Shown here: one piece after another, positions 1-7,586 of the stretch
How positions within the stretch are numbered: position 1 is the stretch's first letter
How the letters are laid out: the number at the start of each line of letters is the position of its first letter
Source: Candidatus Omnitrophota bacterium
GTDB taxonomy: Bacteria > Omnitrophota > Gorgyraeia > Aquiviventales > Aquiviventaceae
Assembly: GCA_020057015.1 (NCBI GenBank)
Contig: JAGVGS010000147.1
Location: 1-22,153, forward strand
Length of the DNA stretch: 22,153 nt
Reading direction: 5' to 3'
Notes under the pieces: model-generated
Databases searched by the model: none
What the model was told of the DNA's origin: nothing
What the model saw: only the letters and a program-made list of their open reading frames with translations
Position numbers and translations under genes: made by a program

Positions 1-1301
1 CCGAGACGCTGGAAGACATGTTCGACCTCACCGCTACCCTCACCGCCCAGCCCCTGCCGCCGGGAAAGCGCGCCGCCATTATTACCAACGCCGGCGGCCC
101 CGGCATTCTCTGCGCCGACACCTGCGAAGCCAACGGCATGGAGGTGCCCGCCCTGTCCCCGGAGACGCGAGCCCGATTAGCGGAGTTTCTGCCGCCCGAG
201 GCCAGCGTCACCAACCCGGTGGACATGATCGCCTCGGCCAGCGCTGAGCACTACCGGCGCGCCATCGCCACGGTGCTGGCCTCAGCGGACATCGACGCGC
301 TGATCGTGCTGTATATCCCCGTGGGGGTGACCCAGCGCGAGGAGATCGTGCCGGGGATCGCCGCCGGCATCGCCGAGGGGCGCCAGAGAGGTGGGGCCGG
401 CAAGCCCATCGTGGCCTGTCTCATGGGTGAGCGGGAAGCCCTGCCGCCGGTGTCGGTCGGTGACGAGGTCATTCCGGTGTACAAGTTTCCAGAGTCGGCG
501 GCGCGCTCGCTGGCCCGCATCGCCGCCTACGCTCGGTGGCGGGCGATCCCGCAGGGGGCGTTTCTTGATTTCGATGACGTGCAGGCCTCCCGGGCCCAGG
601 AGATTTGCCAGCAGGCGCTGACGGCGCGCGGGCCCGGATGGTTGACCGCTGAGGAGACGCGCGAAGTGCTCACGGTCATGGGTTTGCCGGCACCAGCGGG
701 CGGGGTGGCGCGCACCGCAGAGGAGGCCGTGGCGCTGGCGACGCAGATCGGCTTTCCCGTGGCGGTGAAACTGGCCTCCCATGAGATTGTGCACAAGACC
801 GAGCAGGGCGGCGTGAAGCTCCATGTGCCCAACGAAGCGGCGGTGCGCCAGGCCTTCACTGATATTCAAGAGCCGCTGGCCAAGGCGGGGCGGCTCTCGG
901 CGATGGACGGGGTCATCGTCCAGCCCATGCTCTCCGGCGGGGTGGAAGTGATGGTGGGTATGGTGGAAGACCCCTCCTTCGGGCCCCTGATGGCCTTTGG
1001 GCTAGGCGGCGTGTACGTGGAGATTCTGCGCGATGTGAGCTTCCGCGTGACCCCGCTCACCGATCGCGACGTGCGGGAGATGGTGCGGGAGATCCGCGGC
1101 TATCGCCTGCTCGAAGGCTACCGGGGCCATGCCGCCGCCGACGTGCCGGCGCTGGAGGAAGCCCTCCTGCGCCTCTCGCGCCTGGTGGAGGAGGTGCCCG
1201 AGATCGCCGAGCTCGACTTGAACCCCATCTTCGCCCTGCCGCCTGGCCAGGGCTGCCGCATCGCCGATGCGCGCATCCGCGTGAAGCCACCCGGCGCCTA
1301 A
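1..1301 (+). CDS. Acyl-CoA synthetase (ADP/NDP-forming), 5'-truncated
   Basis: The frame is open from base 3, before the first ATG at 18, so the gene enters from outside the window and its N-terminal CoA-binding domain is missing. About the first 175 visible residues match the succinyl-CoA-ligase-like flavodoxin domain (ITNAGGPG, then a TNPVDM motif). Residues from about 205 to the end match an ATP-grasp domain (GFPVAVKLAS, HKTEQGGVKL, MAFGLGGVYVEILRDVSFR, ELDLNP). Enzymes of this family interconvert an acyl-CoA plus ADP and Pi with the free acid, ATP and CoA in the cytoplasm, usually acetyl-CoA. The protein ends after the ATP-grasp domain, so there is no C-terminal GNAT domain as in protein-acetyltransferase relatives. 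Substrate cannot be read from the sequence. The next gene follows after 86 bp on the same strand. Confidence 0.9.
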   Translation, partial: ETLEDMFDLTATLTAQPLPPGKRAAIITNAGGPGILCADTCEANGMEVPALSPETRARLAEFLPPEASVTNPVDMIASASAEHYRRAIATVLASADIDALIVLYIPVGVTQREEIVPGIAAGIAEGRQRGGAGKPIVACLMGEREALPPVSVGDEVIPVYKFPESAARSLARIAAYARWRAIPQGAFLDFDDVQASRAQEICQQALTARGPGWLTAEETREVLTVMGLPAPAGGVARTAEEAVALATQIGFPVAVKLASHEIVHKTEQGGVKLHVPNEAAVRQAFTDIQEPLAKAGRLSAMDGVIVQPMLSGGVEVMVGMVEDPSFGPLMAFGLGGVYVEILRDVSFRVTPLTDRDVREMVREIRGYRLLEGYRGHAAADVPALEEALLRLSRLVEEVPEIAELDLNPIFALPPGQGCRIADARIRVKPPGA

Positions 1302-1387
1302 CGCGGCTGAAGGCTGCATATGACGCAGATCATCGTCTTTTCGCCGCGCCTGGCTAGCATAGGACACTACCCTGAGAGGGGCATGAC

Positions 1388-2836
1388 ATGGCAGAGTCGC
1401 TACCCCCATTCCTGACGATCAAGCCTCGCAAGGCCGCCTACCGGCCCATGGCGGAGCGCGTGCGCGACTATCGCGACGTTGCGGTGCCGCGGGAGGAGGC
1501 CGCCAGCCGCGAGCAAGCCTCGCGGTGCATGGACTGCTTCCTGCCGTTTTGCCACTGGGCTTGCCCGCTGGGCAACCACGTGCCCAATTGGAACAAGGCC
1601 CTGGCCGCCGGCGACTGGGCAGAGGCCTATCGGCAACTGCAGGCCACGAATAATCTCCCGGAAGTCACCGCCCGCATCTGTCCGGCGCCCTGTGAGGCGG
1701 CCTGCGTCCTGAATATCGCGGGCGAGCCGGTGACGATTCGGGAAGACGAGCTCGCCGTCATCGAGCGCGCGTTTGAGGCCGGCTTGGTGCAACCCGCCCC
1801 GCCGCGCGTGCGAACAGGCAAAGCCGTCGCCGTGATCGGATCGGGGCCGGCCGGCCTGGCTTGCGCGGATCAGCTCAACCATGCCGGGCATCGTGTCACG
1901 GTGTTCGAGCGGGATGACAAGATCGGCGGGCTGTTGCGCTACGGCATCCCCGACTTCAAGCTGGAGAAGCGGATGCTGGATAGGCGGCTCGCACTCCTGG
2001 AGGCGGAAGGGATCACCTTCGCCCCGGGCACGGCCGTAGGCGAGGCCTATACCGTGGAGGCGTTGCGCAAGAACTTTGATGCGGTGTGCCTGGCCATCGG
2101 GGCGCGCGTGCCGCGGGAGCTACCGGTGGAGGGCCACACGCTGGCCGGGATTTATCCCGCCATGACGTACCTGGCGCAGTCTAACCGGCGCGTGGCAGGG
2201 GAGCGCATTCCGGCCAAAGCGCGCATTGATGCCCAGGGACGGTGCGTGGTCGTGATCGGAGGCGGCGACACCGGTGCCGACTGTGTGGGGACCGCGCATC
2301 GCCAGGGCGCGCGCCGTGTCACCCAGCTGGAGATTCTGCCCCGGCCGCCTGAGCAGCGCGCGCCCACCGATGTGTGGCCGAACTATCCGCAGATCTTGCG
2401 CACCTCCACCAGCCACGAAGAAGGGGGCCAGCGCGAGTGGGCGGTGCAGACCACGCGGTTCCTCGGGCGCGCCGGCCGTGTCCGAGCGCTTGAAGCCGTT
2501 CGGGTGGAGTGGGTGCCGCCGGCTGGGCAGACGCGCCCCGCGCCGCGGGAGTTGCCCGGCACCGCCTTCACCATCGAGACGGATCTGGTCCTGCTGGCGA
2601 TGGGCTTCGTGGGCGCAGAGCGCCATCCGCTGTTGGAGGCCCTGGGCGTGCGCTCCGACGCGCGTGGCGCGATCCAGACGGACGAGCACTACATGACCGC
2701 CATCCCCGGTATCTTTTCCGCGGGCGATGCCCGGCGCGGCCAGTCGCTAGTCGTGTGGGCGATCGCCGAGGGTCGCCGCGCCGCCCACTATCTCGATGCC
2801 CACCTCATGGGCTCCTCGGCGCTGCCGTTGCTCTGA
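1388..2836 (+). CDS. gltD: Glutamate synthase (NADPH) small subunit-like oxidoreductase
   Basis: This 482-residue protein has the full length and motif order of GltD. Residues 47-59 carry a C-x2-C-x4-C-x3-C cluster and residues 98-106 carry CPAPCEAAC; together these bind the 4Fe-4S clusters. A FAD dinucleotide-binding motif, GSGPAG, is at 151-156, a second Rossmann motif for NADPH (IGGGDTGAD) lies near 290, and the C-terminal GDARRGQSLVVWAI is the usual FAD-contacting strand. GltD passes electrons from NADPH to the large subunit GltB, which converts glutamine and 2-oxoglutarate to two glutamates. No gltB is adjacent, so it may be encoded elsewhere or this may be a paralogue serving another partner. 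The ATG at 1388 is chosen because GAGAGG sits 8 bp upstream. Confidence 0.9.
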   Translation: MAESLPPFLTIKPRKAAYRPMAERVRDYRDVAVPREEAASREQASRCMDCFLPFCHWACPLGNHVPNWNKALAAGDWAEAYRQLQATNNLPEVTARICPAPCEAACVLNIAGEPVTIREDELAVIERAFEAGLVQPAPPRVRTGKAVAVIGSGPAGLACADQLNHAGHRVTVFERDDKIGGLLRYGIPDFKLEKRMLDRRLALLEAEGITFAPGTAVGEAYTVEALRKNFDAVCLAIGARVPRELPVEGHTLAGIYPAMTYLAQSNRRVAGERIPAKARIDAQGRCVVVIGGGDTGADCVGTAHRQGARRVTQLEILPRPPEQRAPTDVWPNYPQILRTSTSHEEGGQREWAVQTTRFLGRAGRVRALEAVRVEWVPPAGQTRPAPRELPGTAFTIETDLVLLAMGFVGAERHPLLEALGVRSDARGAIQTDEHYMTAIPGIFSAGDARRGQSLVVWAIAEGRRAAHYLDAHLMGSSALPLL

Positions 2837-2883
2837 CTCCACATCGGTTCGCTGATCGCCCCGGCCATTGAGCGTTAGAGACG

Positions 2884-2923
2884 AACCCGTTATCTGCCGG
2901 CAGATAACGGGTTTTGCTTTTTT
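2884..2923 (+). terminator. Rho-independent terminator after gltD
   Basis: Two 15-base arms (2884-2898 and 2899-2913) form a perfect inverted repeat with no spacer, so the RNA hairpin would close on a small central loop. It is followed by a T-rich run to 2923. It lies 48 bp after the gltD stop and separates gltD from the envelope operon. The perfect symmetry means it could also serve as a protein-binding operator, but the T-run favours termination. Confidence 0.85.
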
Positions 2924-2972
2924 CGACTGACCCCTCGGCAGGCTTGCGGTGAACCAAAAGAGGAGTAAAGTG

Positions 2973-4469
2973 ATGACCATGCACCGTGTGACGCTTTGGG
3001 GCAGCGTGATGGTCTGCGGGGTCTTGCTGGGCCTGCCGCCGGTCGAGGCCGGGGTCAAAACCGGCTCGCTGGTGAAAGTCTTCGTGAATATGAACAGCAT
3101 GGATTATGTCAACCCCTGGCAATCGCACGGCGGGCAGATGGTCACCGGCTCCGGCTGCATCATTGGGGGGAATCGGATTTTGACCAATGCCCACGTCGTG
3201 GATGACCAGACGTTCATCCAGGTGCGCAAGGAATCAGACCCCAAGAAGTACACGGCGACCGTAGAGGCCCTCGGCCAGGACTATGATCTCGCGCTCCTGC
3301 GGGTCGAGGATCCGGAGTTCTTCCGCGGGGTCTCGCCGCTGGAGTTCGGCGGGCTGCCCAATCTGCAGGATGCCGTCACCGTGTTCGGCTATCCGATAGG
3401 GGGCGAGCAGCTGTCGATCACCACCGGGGTCGTCTCGCGCATCGAAGTCATTCCCTACACGCAAAGCGAGCGGGAGTTGCTCAGCATCCAAATCGATGCG
3501 GCCATCAACCCCGGCAACAGCGGCGGGCCCGTGCTCAAGGACGGCCACATCGTCGGGGTGGCGATGCAGGGGATCTCGCCCAGCCAGAATATCGGGTATA
3601 TGATCCCGGCGCCGGTCATTGCGCACTTCCTTGACGAGGTGGCGCGCGGGGCGTCCGAGGGCGTGCCGACCCTCGGCGTCCTCACCCATAACACCGAGAA
3701 CGAGAGCCTGCGCCGCTACTACGGGATGCCGGAGACCGAGGGCGGCGTCGTCGTGACGCATGTCGCCCCCTTCTCCTCTGCGGATGGGCTGCTGCAGGAG
3801 GGGGATGTGATTCTGGCGTTGGACGGCGTGCCGGTCAGCGCGGACGGCACGGTGCCGTTTCGGGAAAACGAGCGCCTGGACATGTCGTATGTGATCAGCG
3901 CCAAGCATGTCGGCGAGATGCTGACGGTAAAATACCGGCGCGGCGGAGCGAGCCGCACGCTGCCGATCGGGCTGAAACGGTTTCCAGACCTGGTGCCGCC
4001 CGCCAACGCGTCGGCCAAGCCGTCTTACTATATTTATGGGGGGCTGGGGTTTACGGTCTTGAGCACGGACCTCATGAACGAATGGCGAGATGTGCCTGGG
4101 TTCGATTCGGAAAGCCTGATCCCGCTCTCGTTTAAGTATTGGGCCTATGGCCCTGGGGCCTTGAACACCCAGCGCAAGAAGGAGCTGGTCGTGCTGTCGG
4201 AAGTCTTGCCGGATCCGGTCAACGTCGGCTATCATGGGCACCAGTTCGAGCTCATCACCAAAGTGAATGGCCAAGCCTTTGATTCTTTTAAGGAGTTCGT
4301 GCTGTTGGTGGAACGCAACGAAGCCGAGTATGTGGTCTTCGAGAACGAAGGCAAGCAGCAGCTCGTGCTGGCCGCCAAGGAGGCCGCCCGCGCCACCGAG
4401 GATATTATCAAGCGCAATCATATCCCGAGCCGGTGTTCGGAAGATGTCAGTCTGTGGTTAAAAGAATAG
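2973..4469 (+). CDS. Deg/HtrA-type serine protease with PDZ domains (Deg2/Deg9-like)
   Basis: The ATG at 2973 is preferred over an upstream in-frame GTG at 2949 because AGGAG lies 7 bp before it and it opens directly on a signal peptide (hydrophobic residues 8-22, cleavage after PVEA). The mature protein has a trypsin-like domain with the triad His74 (TNAHVV), Asp105 (YDLALL) and Ser183 (GNSGGPV). A PDZ domain follows at about 205-345. The C-terminal 150 residues resemble the extra PDZ-like region of plant Deg2/Deg9 proteases, including LSEVL...VNVGY, KVNG and an IIKRNHIPS tail comparable to ILKRHRIPS in those proteins. It should degrade misfolded envelope proteins without ATP. It is the first gene of a four-gene run; the next start is 11 bp downstream. 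Confidence 0.9.
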   Translation: MTMHRVTLWGSVMVCGVLLGLPPVEAGVKTGSLVKVFVNMNSMDYVNPWQSHGGQMVTGSGCIIGGNRILTNAHVVDDQTFIQVRKESDPKKYTATVEALGQDYDLALLRVEDPEFFRGVSPLEFGGLPNLQDAVTVFGYPIGGEQLSITTGVVSRIEVIPYTQSERELLSIQIDAAINPGNSGGPVLKDGHIVGVAMQGISPSQNIGYMIPAPVIAHFLDEVARGASEGVPTLGVLTHNTENESLRRYYGMPETEGGVVVTHVAPFSSADGLLQEGDVILALDGVPVSADGTVPFRENERLDMSYVISAKHVGEMLTVKYRRGGASRTLPIGLKRFPDLVPPANASAKPSYYIYGGLGFTVLSTDLMNEWRDVPGFDSESLIPLSFKYWAYGPGALNTQRKKELVVLSEVLPDPVNVGYHGHQFELITKVNGQAFDSFKEFVLLVERNEAEYVVFENEGKQQLVLAAKEAARATEDIIKRNHIPSRCSEDVSLWLKE

Positions 4470-4480
4470 GGGAGGCTGAG

Positions 4481-4594
4481 ATGGGACGATCGCGGGATGC
4501 GAAAAAGAACGTGAAGAAAAAGGCCCAGCGCACCATGAAAGAGAAGCAGCAGGCGAAGCGGGACAAGCGCAGCCAAGAGACCCACCCCCTGTAA
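4481..4594 (+). CDS. Small highly basic protein, 37 residues
   Basis: An ATG at 4481 is preceded by GGGGAGG about 4 bp upstream, a strong ribosome-binding site, and begins 11 bp after the protease stop codon. It runs for 37 codons to a TAA. The product starts MGRSRDAKKNVKKKAQR and is dominated by Lys, Arg and Gln with few hydrophobic residues, so it is neither a signal peptide nor a membrane segment. It looks like a charged, probably nucleic-acid-binding or disordered peptide. I do not recognise a family. The strong ribosome-binding site, the tight spacing and codon use like its neighbours argue that it is translated. It might also couple translation to the phosphatase gene that follows. Confidence 0.6.
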   Translation: MGRSRDAKKNVKKKAQRTMKEKQQAKRDKRSQETHPL

Positions 4595-4610
4595 CAAAGA
4601 GGCGCGTCAC

Positions 4611-5174
4611 ATACACCGATTCACCGCTGTGGTGTTTGCCGGATGCCTGGGCAGCGCCCTGGGCTTGCAGGGGTGCGCGAGCGTCCCGCTGGAAGCCCGC
4701 CACTCCAGGGATCTCCCGATGTTTTACCAAGTGGACGAGGGGCTTTTCCGGGGCGGCCAACCTTCAGATGAAGGGCTCAGGCAATTGCAGCGCAGGGGGA
4801 TCAAGACGGTCATCAGTCTGCGCCAGCCCTCCAGAGCGATGGAGAAAGAGCAGCACTTGGCCGAGCAGCTGGGCATGCAGTGGGTGAACATTCCCCTGTG
4901 GTTTTGGTGGCGCCCCAGCGACCAGCAGGTGCATCAGTTTCTGTCGATGGTCAGTGATCCAGGCCGGCGTCCGGCGTTCGTCCACTGCCGCCAGGGCTGG
5001 AATCGCGTGGGCATCATGACGGCGATCTACCGGGTGGCTCGTCAAGGCTGGGAGCCCCGTCGAGCCTATACCGAAGCGCGCCGGTTCGGCTTGGTCCCGT
5101 GGAACCTTATCAGCCGCCACGTCATCCTGTACAAAACCCGGCGAGAATACGCAGGATCGGTGTCACCCTTGTGA
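4611..5174 (+). CDS. Lipoprotein dual-specificity/tyrosine phosphatase-like protein
   Basis: The core is a cysteine phosphatase fold: VDEGLFRGGQPS near residue 41, a strand KTVISLRQ, and the P-loop HCRQGWNR with catalytic Cys126 and Arg132. Such enzymes hydrolyse phosphate monoesters; the substrate is unknown. The N-terminus is a lipoprotein signal with lipobox LQGC (Cys22). The start is unusual. The first GTG (4629) has no ribosome-binding site and gives a signal without basic residues. An ATA at 4611, in frame, has AAGAGG 8 bp upstream and would give MHRFTAVVFAGCLG..., a proper n-region. I therefore place the start at ATA 4611, with GTG 4629 as the alternative. It is third in the protease operon, 16 bp after the small basic gene. 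Confidence 0.8.
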   Translation: MHRFTAVVFAGCLGSALGLQGCASVPLEARHSRDLPMFYQVDEGLFRGGQPSDEGLRQLQRRGIKTVISLRQPSRAMEKEQHLAEQLGMQWVNIPLWFWWRPSDQQVHQFLSMVSDPGRRPAFVHCRQGWNRVGIMTAIYRVARQGWEPRRAYTEARRFGLVPWNLISRHVILYKTRREYAGSVSPL

Positions 5175-5212
5175 CCGAGGACGGGAGAGCAGCGCTTCAA
5201 CAGGAGGAGAGG

Positions 5213-5803
5213 ATGAGCAAGAGCAGCATAGTGGAGTTGTTGGGAGTGCTGGCGGCAGTCGGGGTGCTGGCCGGGGAAGCCTCGGCATTCTCGGCGTCGT
5301 ACGATCAGAAAATGACGCAAGGCCGCGCGGTGTATGAGTCCAAGGTGTCGCTGAAAGATGAGCTCTTCCGGATGGAAATGACGATGGGCGGCCAAACGAG
5401 CATCATCCTTCATAATGCAGAGGGCACCTACACCGTGATGCCCAGCGAGGGCATGGCGATGAAAACGCCCCAGCTTCAGAGGGGCCAGGGGCCGGTGCGG
5501 GGTGCTAGCAACTACGCGCAGTACCTGCAGCAGAACCAGGCCGAGCAGATCGGCTCAGAGACGATCGACGGCCGCGCCTGCGACATCTACCGCTTCACCG
5601 ACCCCGAGACCGGGGATCTCACCACGGCGTGGGTGTGGAAGGCAAAGATGTTCCCGATCCGGTATGAAACCGAGGGGGCTCAGGGCAAAACCCTGGTGGA
5701 ACTCTCCAATATTGAGCTGGGAGCGGCCATCCCGGATGAGGCGTTTCAGCTGCCCGATGGCGTGCAGGTGATGGATATGGGGAATTTGATGGGGATGCGC
5801 TAA
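5213..5803 (+). CDS. Exported LolA-fold (DUF4412-like) protein
   Basis: The start is the ATG at 5213, with AGGAGG 5 bp upstream, rather than any codon inside the preceding phosphatase gene. Residues 1-25 are a Sec signal peptide ending EASA. The 196-residue protein then shows the alternating strands of LolA-like outer-membrane lipoprotein-sorting relatives: KDELFRMEMTMGG, SIILHNAEGTYTVMP, and later IDGRACDIYRFTDPETG, VWKAKMFPIRYETE and AIPDEAFQLPDGVQ. Proteins of this group act in the periplasm or on the outer membrane; some carry lipids, most are uncharacterised. It is the fourth and last gene of the envelope run that starts with the Deg protease, 38 bp after the phosphatase stop. Specific function is not predictable. 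Confidence 0.75.
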   Translation: MSKSSIVELLGVLAAVGVLAGEASAFSASYDQKMTQGRAVYESKVSLKDELFRMEMTMGGQTSIILHNAEGTYTVMPSEGMAMKTPQLQRGQGPVRGASNYAQYLQQNQAEQIGSETIDGRACDIYRFTDPETGDLTTAWVWKAKMFPIRYETEGAQGKTLVELSNIELGAAIPDEAFQLPDGVQVMDMGNLMGMR

Positions 5804-5821
5804 GCCCGAGCAGTTCTTTCC

Positions 5822-5857
5822 TTGACAGGAAGCATACGGTAGCATACATTCGTATGC
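5822..5857 (+). promoter_or_regulatory. lexA promoter with three-half-site operator
   Basis: A TTGACA -35 box (5822-5827) and a TACATT -10 box (5845-5850) are 17 bp apart. GCATAC occurs at 5832 and 5842, and its inverse GTATGC at 5852. The three half-sites are thus spaced exactly 10 bp (one helical turn), and the last two form the palindrome GCATAC-N4-GTATGC. They cover the spacer, the -10 and the start point, as expected for LexA autorepression. The predicted transcription start (about 5857) coincides with the ATG at 5858, implying a leaderless mRNA. Confidence 0.8.
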
Positions 5858-6487
5858 ATGCCGCCTGAGCACGACTTCACTGCCAAGCAGCTTCAAGCAG
5901 TGCGCCACATCCGCAATGCGATGGTCCGCCAGGGCCGCACGCCGTCGGTCAGAGAACTCATGACCGCCTTAGGCTATCGATCGCCGCGATCGGCACAAGA
6001 TATCCTGGAGCAGCTGGAAGAGAAGGGGGTCATCATGAAGCTTCGATCGGGCCATTATCAGCTCTTGGTCGACCCGGTGTTGAGCGGCGCGCACATTCAA
6101 ACGGTCGATGTGCCGCTGCTCGGGTCGGTGGCGTGCGGCAAGCCCCTGTTGGCCGCAGAGAACATCGAGGGGTATCTTCCGGTCGCCACGACGATGGCCA
6201 AGCCCGGGGCCCGGCATTTCTTCCTGCACGCCCACGGAGATTCCATGGACCAAGCGGGTATTAAGGATGGCGATATCGTGCTGATTCGACAGCAAGCCAC
6301 CGCCACGGAAGGCGAGCGCGTGGTGGCGTTGATCGATGATGAGGCGACGATCAAGGAATACCACCATTCAGACGGGGTGGTGGTGTTGAAGCCGCGGTCA
6401 AGCAATGCCAAGCACAGACCGATTATTCTGACCGAGGATTTCCAAGTGCAGGGCGTCGTGGTGGCGGTGATTCCGAATCTGAAGTAA
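5858..6487 (+). CDS. lexA: LexA repressor (SOS response)
   Basis: The 209-residue protein has a winged helix DNA-binding domain at about 7-70 (TPSVRELMTALGYRSPRSAQDIL). It is followed by a LexA/S24 peptidase domain with catalytic Ser129 (GDSMDQAGI) and Lys166 (ATIKEYH). The self-cleavage site, normally Ala-Gly, reads SVACGKPLLA, so cleavage would fall between Cys93 and Gly94, as in UmuD. LexA represses DNA-damage genes and cleaves itself when RecA-ssDNA filaments form. The ATG at 5858 matches the usual LexA N-terminus but has no ribosome-binding site. It lies directly at the predicted start of transcription, consistent with leaderless translation. The operator upstream implies autoregulation. 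No second copy of the operator palindrome is seen in the window. Confidence 0.92.
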   Translation: MPPEHDFTAKQLQAVRHIRNAMVRQGRTPSVRELMTALGYRSPRSAQDILEQLEEKGVIMKLRSGHYQLLVDPVLSGAHIQTVDVPLLGSVACGKPLLAAENIEGYLPVATTMAKPGARHFFLHAHGDSMDQAGIKDGDIVLIRQQATATEGERVVALIDDEATIKEYHHSDGVVVLKPRSSNAKHRPIILTEDFQVQGVVVAVIPNLK

Positions 6488-6565
6488 CAGCGACGCCAAT
6501 ACACGGAGGGCAGTTGGCGCTTTCACTGCCAATAGCGTACGTGGGGATGAGCTGTCCGCCCGCGG

Positions 6566-6994
6566 ATGAGCAACAGCCCAAGTAATCGGCGGTGGGTGTC
6601 CTACCTGCTGCTGTTCTTCGGCAGCTTTTTTGTCCTCCTCGCACTCCAAGAAGGCTGCTACCAGGGCGCGGTGACACTGCAAGGCACCGTGCTTTCCAAG
6701 CACTACAGCCCCGGCAGCAGCCGGGTCGGTTCAGGCACCCTCAGCTCGACGAGCAGCCATGGCATCAAGTATCGCTTTACCACGCCAGCGGGCGAGACGA
6801 GGGAAGACTTCGGCCAGATGCTGCGGCAGCACTGGAGCAAGCTCACACCGGGAGATCTCGTCGACATCGAATACTTGCCCGCCACTAAGGACAGCCGGGT
6901 GGCGCGTCAAACTGCCTCAGGCCCGGTCTTTTTGCTGATCGCGATGGGCCTGCTCGCCGGCGGCTGTTATCTGCGCCGAGGACCTCGCCGATGA
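6566..6994 (+). CDS. DUF3592-like membrane protein
   Basis: This 142-residue protein has a transmembrane helix at about 11-29, an extracytoplasmic strand-rich domain, and a second helix near 119-135 followed by a basic tail RRGPRR. The domain pattern, with GTVLSKHYSPGS, a HGIKYRFTTPAGETRED strand pair and GDLVDIEYLPATKDSRV, is what is seen in DUF3592 proteins, whose function is unknown. No clear ribosome-binding site precedes the ATG at 6566. The next membrane-protein gene starts 34 bp downstream, so the two probably share a transcript. A weak TTGGCG/TACGTG pair at 6514/6538 might be the promoter, but I give it little weight. Confidence 0.65.
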   Translation: MSNSPSNRRWVSYLLLFFGSFFVLLALQEGCYQGAVTLQGTVLSKHYSPGSSRVGSGTLSSTSSHGIKYRFTTPAGETREDFGQMLRQHWSKLTPGDLVDIEYLPATKDSRVARQTASGPVFLLIAMGLLAGGCYLRRGPRR

Positions 6995-7028
6995 AATCAA
7001 CGCGTCCGATGAGGCAGGCAGGCGGCCC

Positions 7029-7586
7029 ATGAAAGAGTGGCTGCTGATGGCGCGTAATGTGGTGCTCGCGCTGCTCGTCATTGCGATCGGCAGCGCGCTG
7101 CCGCCGCTGCAGGCGCTGGAGGAGTGGATCGGCCCCCGGCGCACGGCGCTGACCTGGGGGGTGGCGAGCAGCACTTTTCTGGGATGGCTGTTGTTGATGG
7201 GAGCCACGCTCTATCGCATCTGGCAAGGTGGCGGGTCGTTGCGGCGCGAAGACATCGCGGAACAGATCGGGCGCGTGAAATCATATCATGCCGCGCCCAT
7301 GGCGGTGTTCCGCGCATGGCGCTACGCGATCCCGAAGCGCGCGTGGGGGGCGGGCTTCAGCGATGAAGTATCGATCGGCCAGTGTAAAGCGGCCTGGCGT
7401 CGGCAATTATGGCGATCAGACTCGCGCTGGCGCGGCCTGTTTATCATGGGGGTTGGGGCGGCGCTGATGACGGTGGGGTTGTTTGGCGGCGTCATCGTGC
7501 TCGGGGCCCCGGGCCTGAAGCTGCTGTTTGGCGGCGCACTGCTCTATGCCGCGATCCGCACGGTAGGGGTTTTTCTGAAAGCCTAA
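7029..7586 (+). CDS. Hypothetical polytopic membrane protein
   Basis: The 185-residue product has four likely transmembrane segments (about 8-25, 43-64, 138-158 and 163-181). Between the second and third is a cytoplasmic loop of about 75 residues rich in Arg and Trp (KAAWRRQLWRSDSRWRG). I do not recognise a family. The ATG at 7029 lacks a strong ribosome-binding site, although purine-rich GGCAGGCAGG lies upstream. It is 34 bp from the DUF3592-like gene and probably co-expressed with it. A weak GGCTGG/CCAGCC hairpin without a T-run follows at 7599-7619. Confidence 0.65.
   Translation: MKEWLLMARNVVLALLVIAIGSALPPLQALEEWIGPRRTALTWGVASSTFLGWLLLMGATLYRIWQGGGSLRREDIAEQIGRVKSYHAAPMAVFRAWRYAIPKRAWGAGFSDEVSIGQCKAAWRRQLWRSDSRWRGLFIMGVGAALMTVGLFGGVIVLGAPGLKLLFGGALLYAAIRTVGVFLKA

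Noticed and set aside
2949..2972. GTG at 2949 as start of the Deg protease
   Set aside because: The ribosome-binding site lies downstream of it and fits ATG 2973, which starts directly at the signal peptide.
3234..4421. 395-codon open frame on the minus strand opposite the Deg protease
   Set aside because: No recognisable domain, biased His/Arg-rich composition of a GC-rich antisense frame, and complete overlap with a gene that has an intact catalytic triad.
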